A stretch of DNA of 47,643 bases from Porticoccaceae bacterium (lineage in GTDB: Bacteria; Pseudomonadota; Gammaproteobacteria; Pseudomonadales; GM7GCV1), in contig JABJGI010000057.1 of the NCBI GenBank assembly GCA_018662305.1, positions 1 through 47,643 of the forward strand, given 5' to 3'. Shown here in pieces: positions 40,521-47,643 of the stretch. The notes beneath the pieces were generated by a model. That model saw nothing but the letters and a program-made list of their open reading frames with translations. It was not told where the DNA came from and did not search any database. The position numbers and the translations under genes are program-made. Positions within the stretch are counted from its first letter, which is position 1, and every line of letters begins with the position of its first letter.

Positions 40521-41474
40521 TTAGGATTGACCAGCAATGATGAGCTCTTTCGCTATATCCTGAATGAGGCGCCTCATCCATTTATGGCCAGAGTTATGTT
40601 GGAGTAAAGGGCTCCAAGCGATTTTGAGTTCCATTTCGGCGATTGAAAAGGGTGGTGGAAAAATTCGGAATGCTTTTTCTGTATACAGATTTTTTATAGC
40701 CATAGAGGGGACAGTGGCGATTAGATCTTCCTCTAGCGCAAGGTGAATGGCCGCATGATAGTGTCTGGTAAAGACGCGTATATTCCTTTTGTATCCGTGC
40801 TTTGCCAATTCCTGATCTACCCAACCAAGTTTAGCGACATCCAGAGGGTTTACGCCGACGCCGACGCCCATGCCTGTTTTTGATACCCAGACATGTTTGC
40901 CGGAAAGATAGTTGTCCAATGTGAAGTTGTCTGCGATGGGATTTGATGCCAGAAGCACACAGCTGAAGTCATCCTTCCAGACGGTGCCTTGATGAAAAGA
41001 CATAGGCATATCGTCGAACCGGTTAATCACCATATCCACCTTGCCCAGCTCAACATCTCTAAAGGTGACGTCACTGGGTGTCAGAATGTCGAGAATAACT
41101 CCAGGTGCATTGTTGCGTAGGTGAGACAAAAGTCTAGGCATTAGCGTCAGTTCAGCGTAATCGCTGGCCATAATCCGAAATACTCGCTCGCTGGTTTTGG
41201 CGTAGAAGTCTGTGCTCGGCTCTACCGCTTTCTCGATATTGGTCAATATTTCCCGTAGTTGAGGTTCCAGTTCCAGAGCGCGCTCGGTGGGAACCATTCC
41301 CTCGCTGGTACGAATAAGTAGGGGGTCGCTGAAAAGATCTCGCAGTCGCTTCAACCCGCTACTGAGAGCAGGTTGACTCATGCTTAGTTTCTGGGCGGCC
41401 CGGGTAACATTCCTCTCCCTCAAAAGCGCATCGAGGTAGACCAACAGATTTAGATCAACTTGGGACAGGTTCAT
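40521..41474 (-). CDS. LysR-family transcriptional regulator
   Basis: N-terminal HTH LNLLVYLDALLRERNVTRAAQKLSMSQPALSSGLKRLRDLFSDPLLIRTSEGMVPTERA. Confidence 0.93.
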   Translation of the reverse strand: MNLSQVDLNLLVYLDALLRERNVTRAAQKLSMSQPALSSGLKRLRDLFSDPLLIRTSEGMVPTERALELEPQLREILTNIEKAVEPSTDFYAKTSERVFRIMASDYAELTLMPRLLSHLRNNAPGVILDILTPSDVTFRDVELGKVDMVINRFDDMPMSFHQGTVWKDDFSCVLLASNPIADNFTLDNYLSGKHVWVSKTGMGVGVGVNPLDVAKLGWVDQELAKHGYKRNIRVFTRHYHAAIHLALEEDLIATVPSMAIKNLYTEKAFRIFPPPFSIAEMELKIAWSPLLQHNSGHKWMRRLIQDIAKELIIAGQS

Positions 41475-41616
41475 GAGTGGCCTTTCTATGAAGATATTAC
41501 TTATTTGTACAGTAAATAATACTCGAGATAAATATCTACCCTGTCTATTTTGTTTTCATTCTGGTTAGGTTTGAGCCCGCTTGGTCAATTTGTCGAGGCC
41601 AGAGCGAATAACTGAG

Positions 41617-41644
41617 TTGTTCAGTGCACAAAAATCTATTGTGC
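41617..41644 (+). promoter_or_regulatory. Candidate PhaR operator upstream of phaC
   Basis: TTGTTC-AGT-GCACAA (41617-41631), then an extra TTGTGC half-site (41639-41644). Confidence 0.6.
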
Positions 41645-41711
41645 GGTTGCTCAATCATCGGTAGTCATTTACCATTTGCGCTCTTGTATTACTGCCAACC
41701 GAGAAGTTTTC

Positions 41712-43538
41712 ATGTCCTCAAAATCTGACGCGTCTGACTCAGCTGCTCAATCCAGTTCTGATGCTCCCGAGGCTGCTGAATGGGCTCAGAATCTCAATCA
41801 AGCTAGTCAGCAGATGTTTCGAACTGTTATGGAAAAGCACACAGAAATGCTCTCTTCAAGTTCAATGGATCCCTTCAATATAGGCAGTGCCTATTACGAT
41901 GCCATGATGAGCCTTTGGCGCAATCCAGCGGCGGCTATCGATGCTCAGAAGCAGTACTTTGCTGATTCTCTAAAACTTTGGCAGTACACAACATCGCGCC
42001 TGATGGGTGCACCGGACGGAGATGAGTCTCAAGACCCTGTTATCGAGCCGCAAAAAGGCGATAACCGGTGGCGTGATGAGGACTGGAGCCAAAATATAGT
42101 ATTTGACTATATTAAGCAGTCTTACCTGCTTTCCGCTCGATGTATTGAAGACACCATTGAGGGTGTAGAAGATTTGCCGGACAACGACCAAAAGCGTCTG
42201 AGCTTCTTCACCAAACAGTTTATCGACGCAATGGCGCCGACAAATTATCCCACGACAAATCCTGAAGTGGTTCGGGCGACTCTTGAAAATAGAGGAGAGA
42301 ATCTTGTTTCGGGTTTGCAAAATTTTGTCCGGGATATGGAAGAGGGAGATGGTCAACTACGTATCGCGATGACCGATCCCGACGCTTTCAAACTAGGCGA
42401 AAATGTAGCGACAACACCGGGCAAGGTGGTCTTTCAAAACCAAATGTTCCAGTTGTTGCAATATTCCCCCTCGACTGATGAAGTATTAAAGCGACCACTT
42501 TTAATAGTGCCGCCCTGGATCAACAAATTTTACATTCTCGATCTTCAAGAAAAAAATTCGATGATCAAGTGGTTGGTTGATCAAGGCCATACGGTTTTTG
42601 TGGTTTCCTGGTTTAATCCTACTGAAGAAACTGAGCAGGATATTGAGTTCGAAAATTATATGCTCGATGGAATCTACGCCGCGATGGATGCGGTGGAAAA
42701 GGCTACGGGTGAATCAGATCTAAATATTGTCGGCTACTGCATTGGCGGTACTCTTTTGGCATCTACGCTCGCGCATATGGCCGAGAAAGAGGATGATCGT
42801 GTAAAAAGCGCGACCTTTTTCACAGCACTTATCGACTTTTCAGATGCCGGTGACCTGAGTGTGTTTATTGATGACGCCCAGATCTCCCAACTCGAAGAGA
42901 GTATGGGGGAATCCGGCTATTTGAATGGCAAGAGTATGTCCTCAGCATTCAATATGCTCCGCTCAAATGACCTGATCTGGTCCTTCTATATAAATAACTA
43001 TCTGCTGGGCAAGGATCCAACGGTTTTTGACCTACTTTATTGGAATTCTGATTCCACCAATATGCCGGCGAAAATGCACAGTTTTTACCTGCGCAATATG
43101 TATCTTGAAAACAATCTCTGTGTCCCAGGCGGAGTAACGCTGGATGACGTGGCCATTGATGTCAGCAAGATCGAAGTTCCTTCTTACTTTATTTCAGCTA
43201 AGGAAGATCATATTGCGCCTTGGAAATCCACCTATGACGGGGCCAAGCTGCTAGGAGGTAAGGTCCGATTTGTTTTGGGTGGTTCCGGACATATCGCCGG
43301 CATCGTTAATCCTCCGGTTAAAAACAAATATGGCTATTGGGTTGGCCCACAGAAGTTGCCGGAAAATGCAGAAGATTGGTTTGAAAAAACTAAACAGCAT
43401 GAAGGCTCCTGGTGGGGCGATTGGCACAACTGGCTGACCAAACAGGACTCTGAAAAAGTTTCTGCGCGACAGCCGGGTGATGGCAAGTTGAAAGCGATAG
43501 AAGATGCTCCAGGTACCTATGTGACCAAAAGAATATAG
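41712..43538 (+). CDS. phaC: Class I poly(3-hydroxyalkanoate) synthase
   Basis: Lipase-like box NIVGYCIGGTLLA; PPWINKFYILDLQEKNSMIKWLVDQGHTVFVVSWFNP; GGSGHIAGIVNPP; ATG 41712 preferred. Confidence 0.95.
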   Translation: MSSKSDASDSAAQSSSDAPEAAEWAQNLNQASQQMFRTVMEKHTEMLSSSSMDPFNIGSAYYDAMMSLWRNPAAAIDAQKQYFADSLKLWQYTTSRLMGAPDGDESQDPVIEPQKGDNRWRDEDWSQNIVFDYIKQSYLLSARCIEDTIEGVEDLPDNDQKRLSFFTKQFIDAMAPTNYPTTNPEVVRATLENRGENLVSGLQNFVRDMEEGDGQLRIAMTDPDAFKLGENVATTPGKVVFQNQMFQLLQYSPSTDEVLKRPLLIVPPWINKFYILDLQEKNSMIKWLVDQGHTVFVVSWFNPTEETEQDIEFENYMLDGIYAAMDAVEKATGESDLNIVGYCIGGTLLASTLAHMAEKEDDRVKSATFFTALIDFSDAGDLSVFIDDAQISQLEESMGESGYLNGKSMSSAFNMLRSNDLIWSFYINNYLLGKDPTVFDLLYWNSDSTNMPAKMHSFYLRNMYLENNLCVPGGVTLDDVAIDVSKIEVPSYFISAKEDHIAPWKSTYDGAKLLGGKVRFVLGGSGHIAGIVNPPVKNKYGYWVGPQKLPENAEDWFEKTKQHEGSWWGDWHNWLTKQDSEKVSARQPGDGKLKAIEDAPGTYVTKRI

Positions 43539-43578
43539 CGAGCAGAATTTTCAGATTAGCCCCTGAGGCGAGAAAAAT

Positions 43579-44055
43579 ATGAGTGATATCAGAATTATCA
43601 AGAAGTATCAGAATCGGTGTCTTTACGATACTAGTCTGAGCAAGTACATCAGTTTGACCGATCTAAAAGAGTTGGTATTCAAGCAAGAGCCTTTTGAAGT
43701 TCGTGAAGTAAAGACAGATAAGGATATTACTCGGCAAGTGTTGCTTCAGATTATTTCGGAAGAAGAGAACGAAGGCGATCCACTTTTTACAACTGATGTT
43801 CTGATGAAATTTATACGCATGTACAGCGATTCTACTCAGGGCGCTTTTAGCAGTTATATGGAACACAGCTTGGGTTACTTCGACGCTCAATCGCGACAGT
43901 TTATGGATACGCTAAAAGACTCCAATGATCTCAATCCACTAAACATCTGGACAGATATTGCCAAAAAGAACATGGACTACTGGCAGGACGCTCAAAAAAA
44001 TATGATGAAAGCTGCAGGCGTGCAAGCCAGTTCCTCTAGTAAAGCCAAAAAGTAA
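43579..44055 (+). CDS. phaR: PHA synthesis repressor PhaR
   Basis: IIKKYQNRCLYDTSLSKYISLTDLKELVFKQEPFEVREVKTDKDITRQVLLQIISEEE, PhaR DNA-binding domain. Confidence 0.92.
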   Translation: MSDIRIIKKYQNRCLYDTSLSKYISLTDLKELVFKQEPFEVREVKTDKDITRQVLLQIISEEENEGDPLFTTDVLMKFIRMYSDSTQGAFSSYMEHSLGYFDAQSRQFMDTLKDSNDLNPLNIWTDIAKKNMDYWQDAQKNMMKAAGVQASSSSKAKK

Positions 44056-44103
44056 TAGCTTTCTAATTCTAATCACACAATCAACTTAAATACGGACTAT
44101 CTG

Positions 44104-44847
44104 ATGTCAAAAAAAATTGCCTTGGTTACTGGTGGTATCGGCGGAATCGGTACCGAGATTTGTAAATCGCTTTATCAGCAGGGGCGGACCGTTGTGGCTG
44201 GTCATTTGCCTCAAGAGCAGGAGCTTGCAGAGAAGTGGCAAGCCGAGCATAAAGAGCAGGGATTTGAGTTCGAATTAGCTGCAGGCAATATTTCAGATTT
44301 CGACGCCACTGGCGAAATGCTTTCAGAAATCGCAAATCGCGTGGGGCCACTTTCTATCGTGGTTAACTGTGCTGGCATAACCCGCGACGCGTTTTTGAAG
44401 AAGATGCCCAAAGAAGATTGGGAAGCCGTTATTAATACCAATTTGAATAGCCTGTTTAACGTCTGTCGACAGATTGTAGAACCTATGGGTGATTCTGGTT
44501 GGGGACGCATCGTAAACATTTCATCGGTGAACGGCCAAAAAGGTCAGTTCGGTCAAACCAACTACTCTGCAGCAAAAGCTGGCGTGCATGGTTTCTCTAT
44601 GGCTCTTGCCCAAGAGATGGCGCGCAAAGGTGTGACTGTGAATTCGCTCTCACCAGGATATGTTGAAACAAGAATGACGGCCGCGGTGCCAGAGGAAATA
44701 CGCGAACAGATTATCGCTCAGGTTCCCGTCGGACGTATGGCGCAGCCGGCAGAAATAGGCAGCGCGGTGGCATTCCTTTGCGCTGATGAATCCTCCTATA
44801 TTACCGGCATTAATCTGCCCGTTAACGGTGGCCTCTACATGAGCTAA
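44104..44847 (+). CDS. phaB: Acetoacetyl-CoA reductase (SDR family)
   Basis: ALVTGGIGGIGTEICKSLYQQG, NISSVNGQKGQFGQTNYSAAKAGVHGFSMALAQE. Confidence 0.92.
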   Translation: MSKKIALVTGGIGGIGTEICKSLYQQGRTVVAGHLPQEQELAEKWQAEHKEQGFEFELAAGNISDFDATGEMLSEIANRVGPLSIVVNCAGITRDAFLKKMPKEDWEAVINTNLNSLFNVCRQIVEPMGDSGWGRIVNISSVNGQKGQFGQTNYSAAKAGVHGFSMALAQEMARKGVTVNSLSPGYVETRMTAAVPEEIREQIIAQVPVGRMAQPAEIGSAVAFLCADESSYITGINLPVNGGLYMS

Positions 44848-44873
44848 TGCTTTGTAAGCCTTTGATTTAAAAG

Positions 44874-44899
44874 TGCCTAGCTAATGCTGGGCATTTTTT
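44874..44899 (+). terminator. Intrinsic terminator after phaB
   Basis: TGCCTAG-ctaatg-CTGGGCA (one G-T pair) followed by TTTTTT. Confidence 0.7.
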
Positions 44900-44910
44900 C
44901 GAGTAATTAT

Positions 44911-44925
44911 TTGTGCTCTGCACAA
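44911..44925 (+). promoter_or_regulatory. Candidate PhaR operator 1 at phasin promoter
   Basis: Perfect palindrome TTGTGC-TCT-GCACAA just upstream of the -35 box. Confidence 0.72.
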
Positions 44926-44933
44926 AAAAATCG

Positions 44934-44963
44934 TTGACAGGGCCTTGAAGAGCGAATTAATAT
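44934..44963 (+). promoter_or_regulatory. Sigma-70 promoter of phasin gene
   Basis: TTGACA (44934-44939), 18-bp spacer, TAATAT (44958-44963). Confidence 0.75.
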
Positions 44964-44970
44964 ACCCATA

Positions 44971-44985
44971 TAGTGCAGTGCACAA
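44971..44985 (+). promoter_or_regulatory. Candidate PhaR operator 2 overlapping predicted transcription start
   Basis: TAGTGC-AGT-GCACAA, one mismatch from palindrome. Confidence 0.68.
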
Positions 44986-45074
44986 AGAGTTAAAGCCTAG
45001 CTAATTCCTTGTGTAGGGCTAAATAGTATTTGAATACATCGGTCTCATAGAGATCGCAAAATTGGAGAAATATC

Positions 45075-45458
45075 ATGCAAACAGAAATTTTTAATTCAGT
45101 AAGTGGTTACGGTAAAGACGCCATTTCTGCGGCCAAAGAGCTAGTAGAAATTAACAGCCGTCTTATGAGCAAAGTTCTTGAAAGCCAAATCAGCTTGGCT
45201 AACCTTTATGTTGAAGGTTCTGAGAAGCAGCTCGAAGTTGCTAAAGGTTCTACCGACCCTAAAGAATTCATCGCTGGGCAAACTGCTTTGGTTGAAGAGT
45301 TCACTGGTAAACTGACTGAAGCTGCTCAAGCTAACGCTGCGGTTGCTCAAGGAGTATCTGAAGAACTGAAGACATGGTTCGAAAAAGGCGTTGAGAAAGG
45401 CGTAAAGACTGCTGACGAAGCTGTTCAAGAAGCAGTTAAAGTAGCAACTGCAGCTTAA
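45075..45458 (+). CDS. phaP: Phasin family protein
   Basis: 127 aa, helical, ISAAKELVEINSRLMSKVLESQISLANLYVEGSEKQLEVAKGSTDPKEFIAGQTALVEEF; phasin pattern, in pha cluster. Confidence 0.9.
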   Translation: MQTEIFNSVSGYGKDAISAAKELVEINSRLMSKVLESQISLANLYVEGSEKQLEVAKGSTDPKEFIAGQTALVEEFTGKLTEAAQANAAVAQGVSEELKTWFEKGVEKGVKTADEAVQEAVKVATAA

Positions 45459-45493
45459 TACGCGCTAAAGAAATTTACGGTTTTAGCCGTATG

Positions 45494-45526
45494 AAAAAAA
45501 AGCCCGGGTTATCCGGGCTTTTTTTG
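45494..45526 (+). terminator. Intrinsic terminator after phasin gene
   Basis: AAAAAAAGCCCGG-gttat-CCGGGCTTTTTTT. Confidence 0.92.
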
Positions 45527-45546
45527 TGTCTGAGAGTTAATTCCGA

Positions 45547-45576
45547 TAGACAGCCGGAGACGCACTTCTCTATAAT
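45547..45576 (+). promoter_or_regulatory. Sigma-70 promoter of carA leader
   Basis: TAGACA (45547-45552), 18-bp spacer, TATAAT (45571-45576). Confidence 0.7.
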
Positions 45577-45656
45577 ATCCGTCTAGCAGTAGCGCACTAG
45601 TTTTTCCTAAATAATATGGAAAAAGCGTGAAGCTAGCTTGGCAGATTCATCGGTAC

Positions 45657-45691
45657 GCGAGGCGAGGCGCAAAGTTTCTCCTCGCTTTTTT
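45657..45691 (+). terminator. Intrinsic terminator-like hairpin inside the carA leader (attenuator candidate)
   Basis: gcgagg (two alternative left arms in gcgaggcgagg) pairs with cctcgc (45680-45685), followed by TTTTTT. Confidence 0.68.
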
Positions 45692-45766
45692 ACGGCCTAA
45701 ATTCCGCCTCTAGACTCCAACTAGACGCTCTATTGCACCCTAATTTTAGCTACCTATGGTGAGAGA

Positions 45767-46927
45767 GTGATCGAACAAAAATCCCAACCCGCAATTCTGG
45801 CTCTCGCTGACGGAACCATCTTTAAAGGAATAAGTATTGGTGCAAATGGCTCGAGAGTTGGTGAAGTCGTTTTCAATACTTCGATGACCGGGTATCAGGA
45901 AATTCTTACCGACCCATCTTATAGCCGCCAGATTATTACCTTTACCTATCCCCACATCGGTAACGTCGGAATCAATACAGAAGACAGCGAATCACAACAG
46001 GTCCACGCCTCGGGCATGGTGATTCGAGACCTGTCGATGGTGCCGAGCAACTTCAGAAATGAAATTCCTTTAGAAGAATATCTGCTGCAACAGGATGTAG
46101 TGGCTATTGCTGAGATAGATACTAGGCAATTGACAAGACTCTTGCGCGACAAGGGTGCTCAAAATGCCTGCCTTATGGCTGGTGATATTGATGAAGCCGC
46201 TGCGGTCAAACTGGCTCAGGAATTCTCTGGTCTGCAGGGAATGGATCTAGCTTCCGTTGTTACTACTGAAAGTCCTCATTCCTGGAGCGAAGGGAGTTGG
46301 ATCTTAGGTGAGGGCCATACAACAGCTCCCCAGTCTAAATACAAAGTTGTCGCTTTGGACTTTGGCGTGAAGCAAAACATCCTCAGACTTCTTGCTGACA
46401 GAGGATGTGATGTCCAGGTTGTTCCAGCGAGCTCATCTGCTGAAGAAATCATGGCGCTTAAACCTGATGGTGTCTTTCTCTCAAATGGCCCAGGAGATCC
46501 AGAGCCCTGTGACTATGCAATAGAAGCGATTGCTGATTTGCTAACGAAATCGGTTCCACTCTTTGGCATTTGTCTAGGCCATCAGCTTTTGGCTTTGGCT
46601 GCAGGTGGTTCAACTGAGAAGATGAAATTTGGTCACCACGGGGGCAACCACCCCGTTATCGATCTGGAATCCCGTCGAGTGATGATTACCAGTCAGAATC
46701 ATGGTTTCGCCGTCAGCGAGGTGGGCATGCCTGAGTCCATAGTTCCAACCCATAGGTCGTTATTTGATGGAACTCTGCAGGGTATAAGAATTGAAGGCAA
46801 ACCCGCGTTCAGTTTTCAGGGACACCCAGAGGCGAGTCCAGGGCCTCATGATGTTCTCCCTTTATTTGATCAGTTTATTAATTTGATGTCGCAGCCCTCT
46901 GCGAATACACCAGGAAATGCAAACTAA
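45767..46927 (+). CDS. carA: Carbamoyl-phosphate synthase small subunit
   Basis: [42 protein letters not shown]; GATase motif [16 protein letters not shown] start. Confidence 0.96.
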   Translation: MIEQKSQPAILALADGTIFKGISIGANGSRVGEVVFNTSMTGYQEILTDPSYSRQIITFTYPHIGNVGINTEDSESQQVHASGMVIRDLSMVPSNFRNEIPLEEYLLQQDVVAIAEIDTRQLTRLLRDKGAQNACLMAGDIDEAAAVKLAQEFSGLQGMDLASVVTTESPHSWSEGSWILGEGHTTAPQSKYKVVALDFGVKQNILRLLADRGCDVQVVPASSSAEEIMALKPDGVFLSNGPGDPEPCDYAIEAIADLLTKSVPLFGICLGHQLLALAAGGSTEKMKFGHHGGNHPVIDLESRRVMITSQNHGFAVSEVGMPESIVPTHRSLFDGTLQGIRIEGKPAFSFQGHPEASPGPHDVLPLFDQFINLMSQPSANTPGNAN

Positions 46928-47643
46928 TGCCAAAAAGATCCGACATTGAATCCATTCTGATAATTGGTGCAGGCCCGATTGTAATTGGTCAGGCCTGTGA
47001 GTTTGACTACTCTGGCGCCCAAGCTTGTAAGGCCCTCAAAGAAGAGGGATACCGAGTAATACTGGTGAACTCAAACCCTGCCACCATCATGACAGACCCA
47101 GTCATGGCCGACGCCACCTATATAGAGCCGGTTGAATGGAAGATGGTGGAGCGCATTATTGAGAAAGAGCGACCCGATGCGGTACTACCCACCATGGGTG
47201 GGCAAACAGCTTTGAATTGCGCATTGGACCTGGCTCGAAATGGGGTTTTGGAAAAGTACGGTGTTGAGCTGATCGGCGCCAAAGAGAAAGCCATCGAAAA
47301 AGCCGAGGATCGCCAGCTTTTCGATGACGCAATGCAAAAAATTGGCTTGGAAACTCCTAAGTCTCGAATTGTTCATTCCATGGATGAGGCTCAGGGAGTT
47401 CCAGAAGAGCTTGGGTACCCCTTGGTTATCCGACCTTCATTCACCATGGGTGGTACCGGCGGCGGTATCGCCTATAACAAGGAAGAATTTGAAGAGATCT
47501 GCCTGCGCGGATTGGATTTGTCTCCTACTTCTGAACTCTTGATTGACGAATCTCTGTTGGGTTGGAAAGAGTATGAGATGGAAGTTGTTCGAGATAGAGC
47601 AGACAACTGCATCATTATCTGTGCAATCGAAAACTTTGACCCA
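46927..47643 (+). CDS. carB: Carbamoyl-phosphate synthase large subunit, 3'-truncated by window
   Basis: [63 protein letters not shown] overlap with carA; open to window end (not in ORF track). Confidence 0.96.
   Translation, partial: MPKRSDIESILIIGAGPIVIGQACEFDYSGAQACKALKEEGYRVILVNSNPATIMTDPVMADATYIEPVEWKMVERIIEKERPDAVLPTMGGQTALNCALDLARNGVLEKYGVELIGAKEKAIEKAEDRQLFDDAMQKIGLETPKSRIVHSMDEAQGVPEELGYPLVIRPSFTMGGTGGGIAYNKEEFEEICLRGLDLSPTSELLIDESLLGWKEYEMEVVRDRADNCIIICAIENFDP

Overview
The window is about 47.6 kb of gammaproteobacterial chromosome, Pseudomonas-like in gene order, and almost fully coding. Left to right: the 3' end of ispH; a type IV pilus minor-pilin/PilY1 cluster with pilSR on the minus strand; nadE, bamD, rluD, pgeF and clpB; an ilvI-ilvH-ilvC block; aceA; an SPFH/NfeD pair; a minus-strand module of beta-barrel, cupredoxin-like protein and class III adenylate cyclase; cytochrome b561 and cytochrome c'; recN coupled to two half-size YeeE/YedE genes; grpE-dnaK-dnaJ-dapB; a nuclease-family protein, an AEC transporter and a LysR regulator; a PHA block (phaC-phaR-phaB-phasin); and carA with the start of carB (truncated by the window). 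No rRNA, tRNA, CRISPR, phage or transposon was seen. The observations most worth checking are: (1) a shared palindrome, consensus TTGTGC-N3-GCACAA, at the phasin promoter (two copies, centres 60 bp apart) and upstream of phaC, a likely PhaR operator; (2) a PPC-like domain inserted in the N-terminal vWA region of PilY1; (3) the barrel/cupredoxin/cyclase module as a poorly described signalling unit; (4) a promoter plus intrinsic terminator in the carA leader; (5) a two-tier hairpin between dnaK and dnaJ; (6) sigma-32-type promoters at clpB, grpE and possibly dnaK; (7) a PHA-containing block sitting between dapB and carA. All calls come from reading the sequence and the supplied ORF translations; no searches were run.
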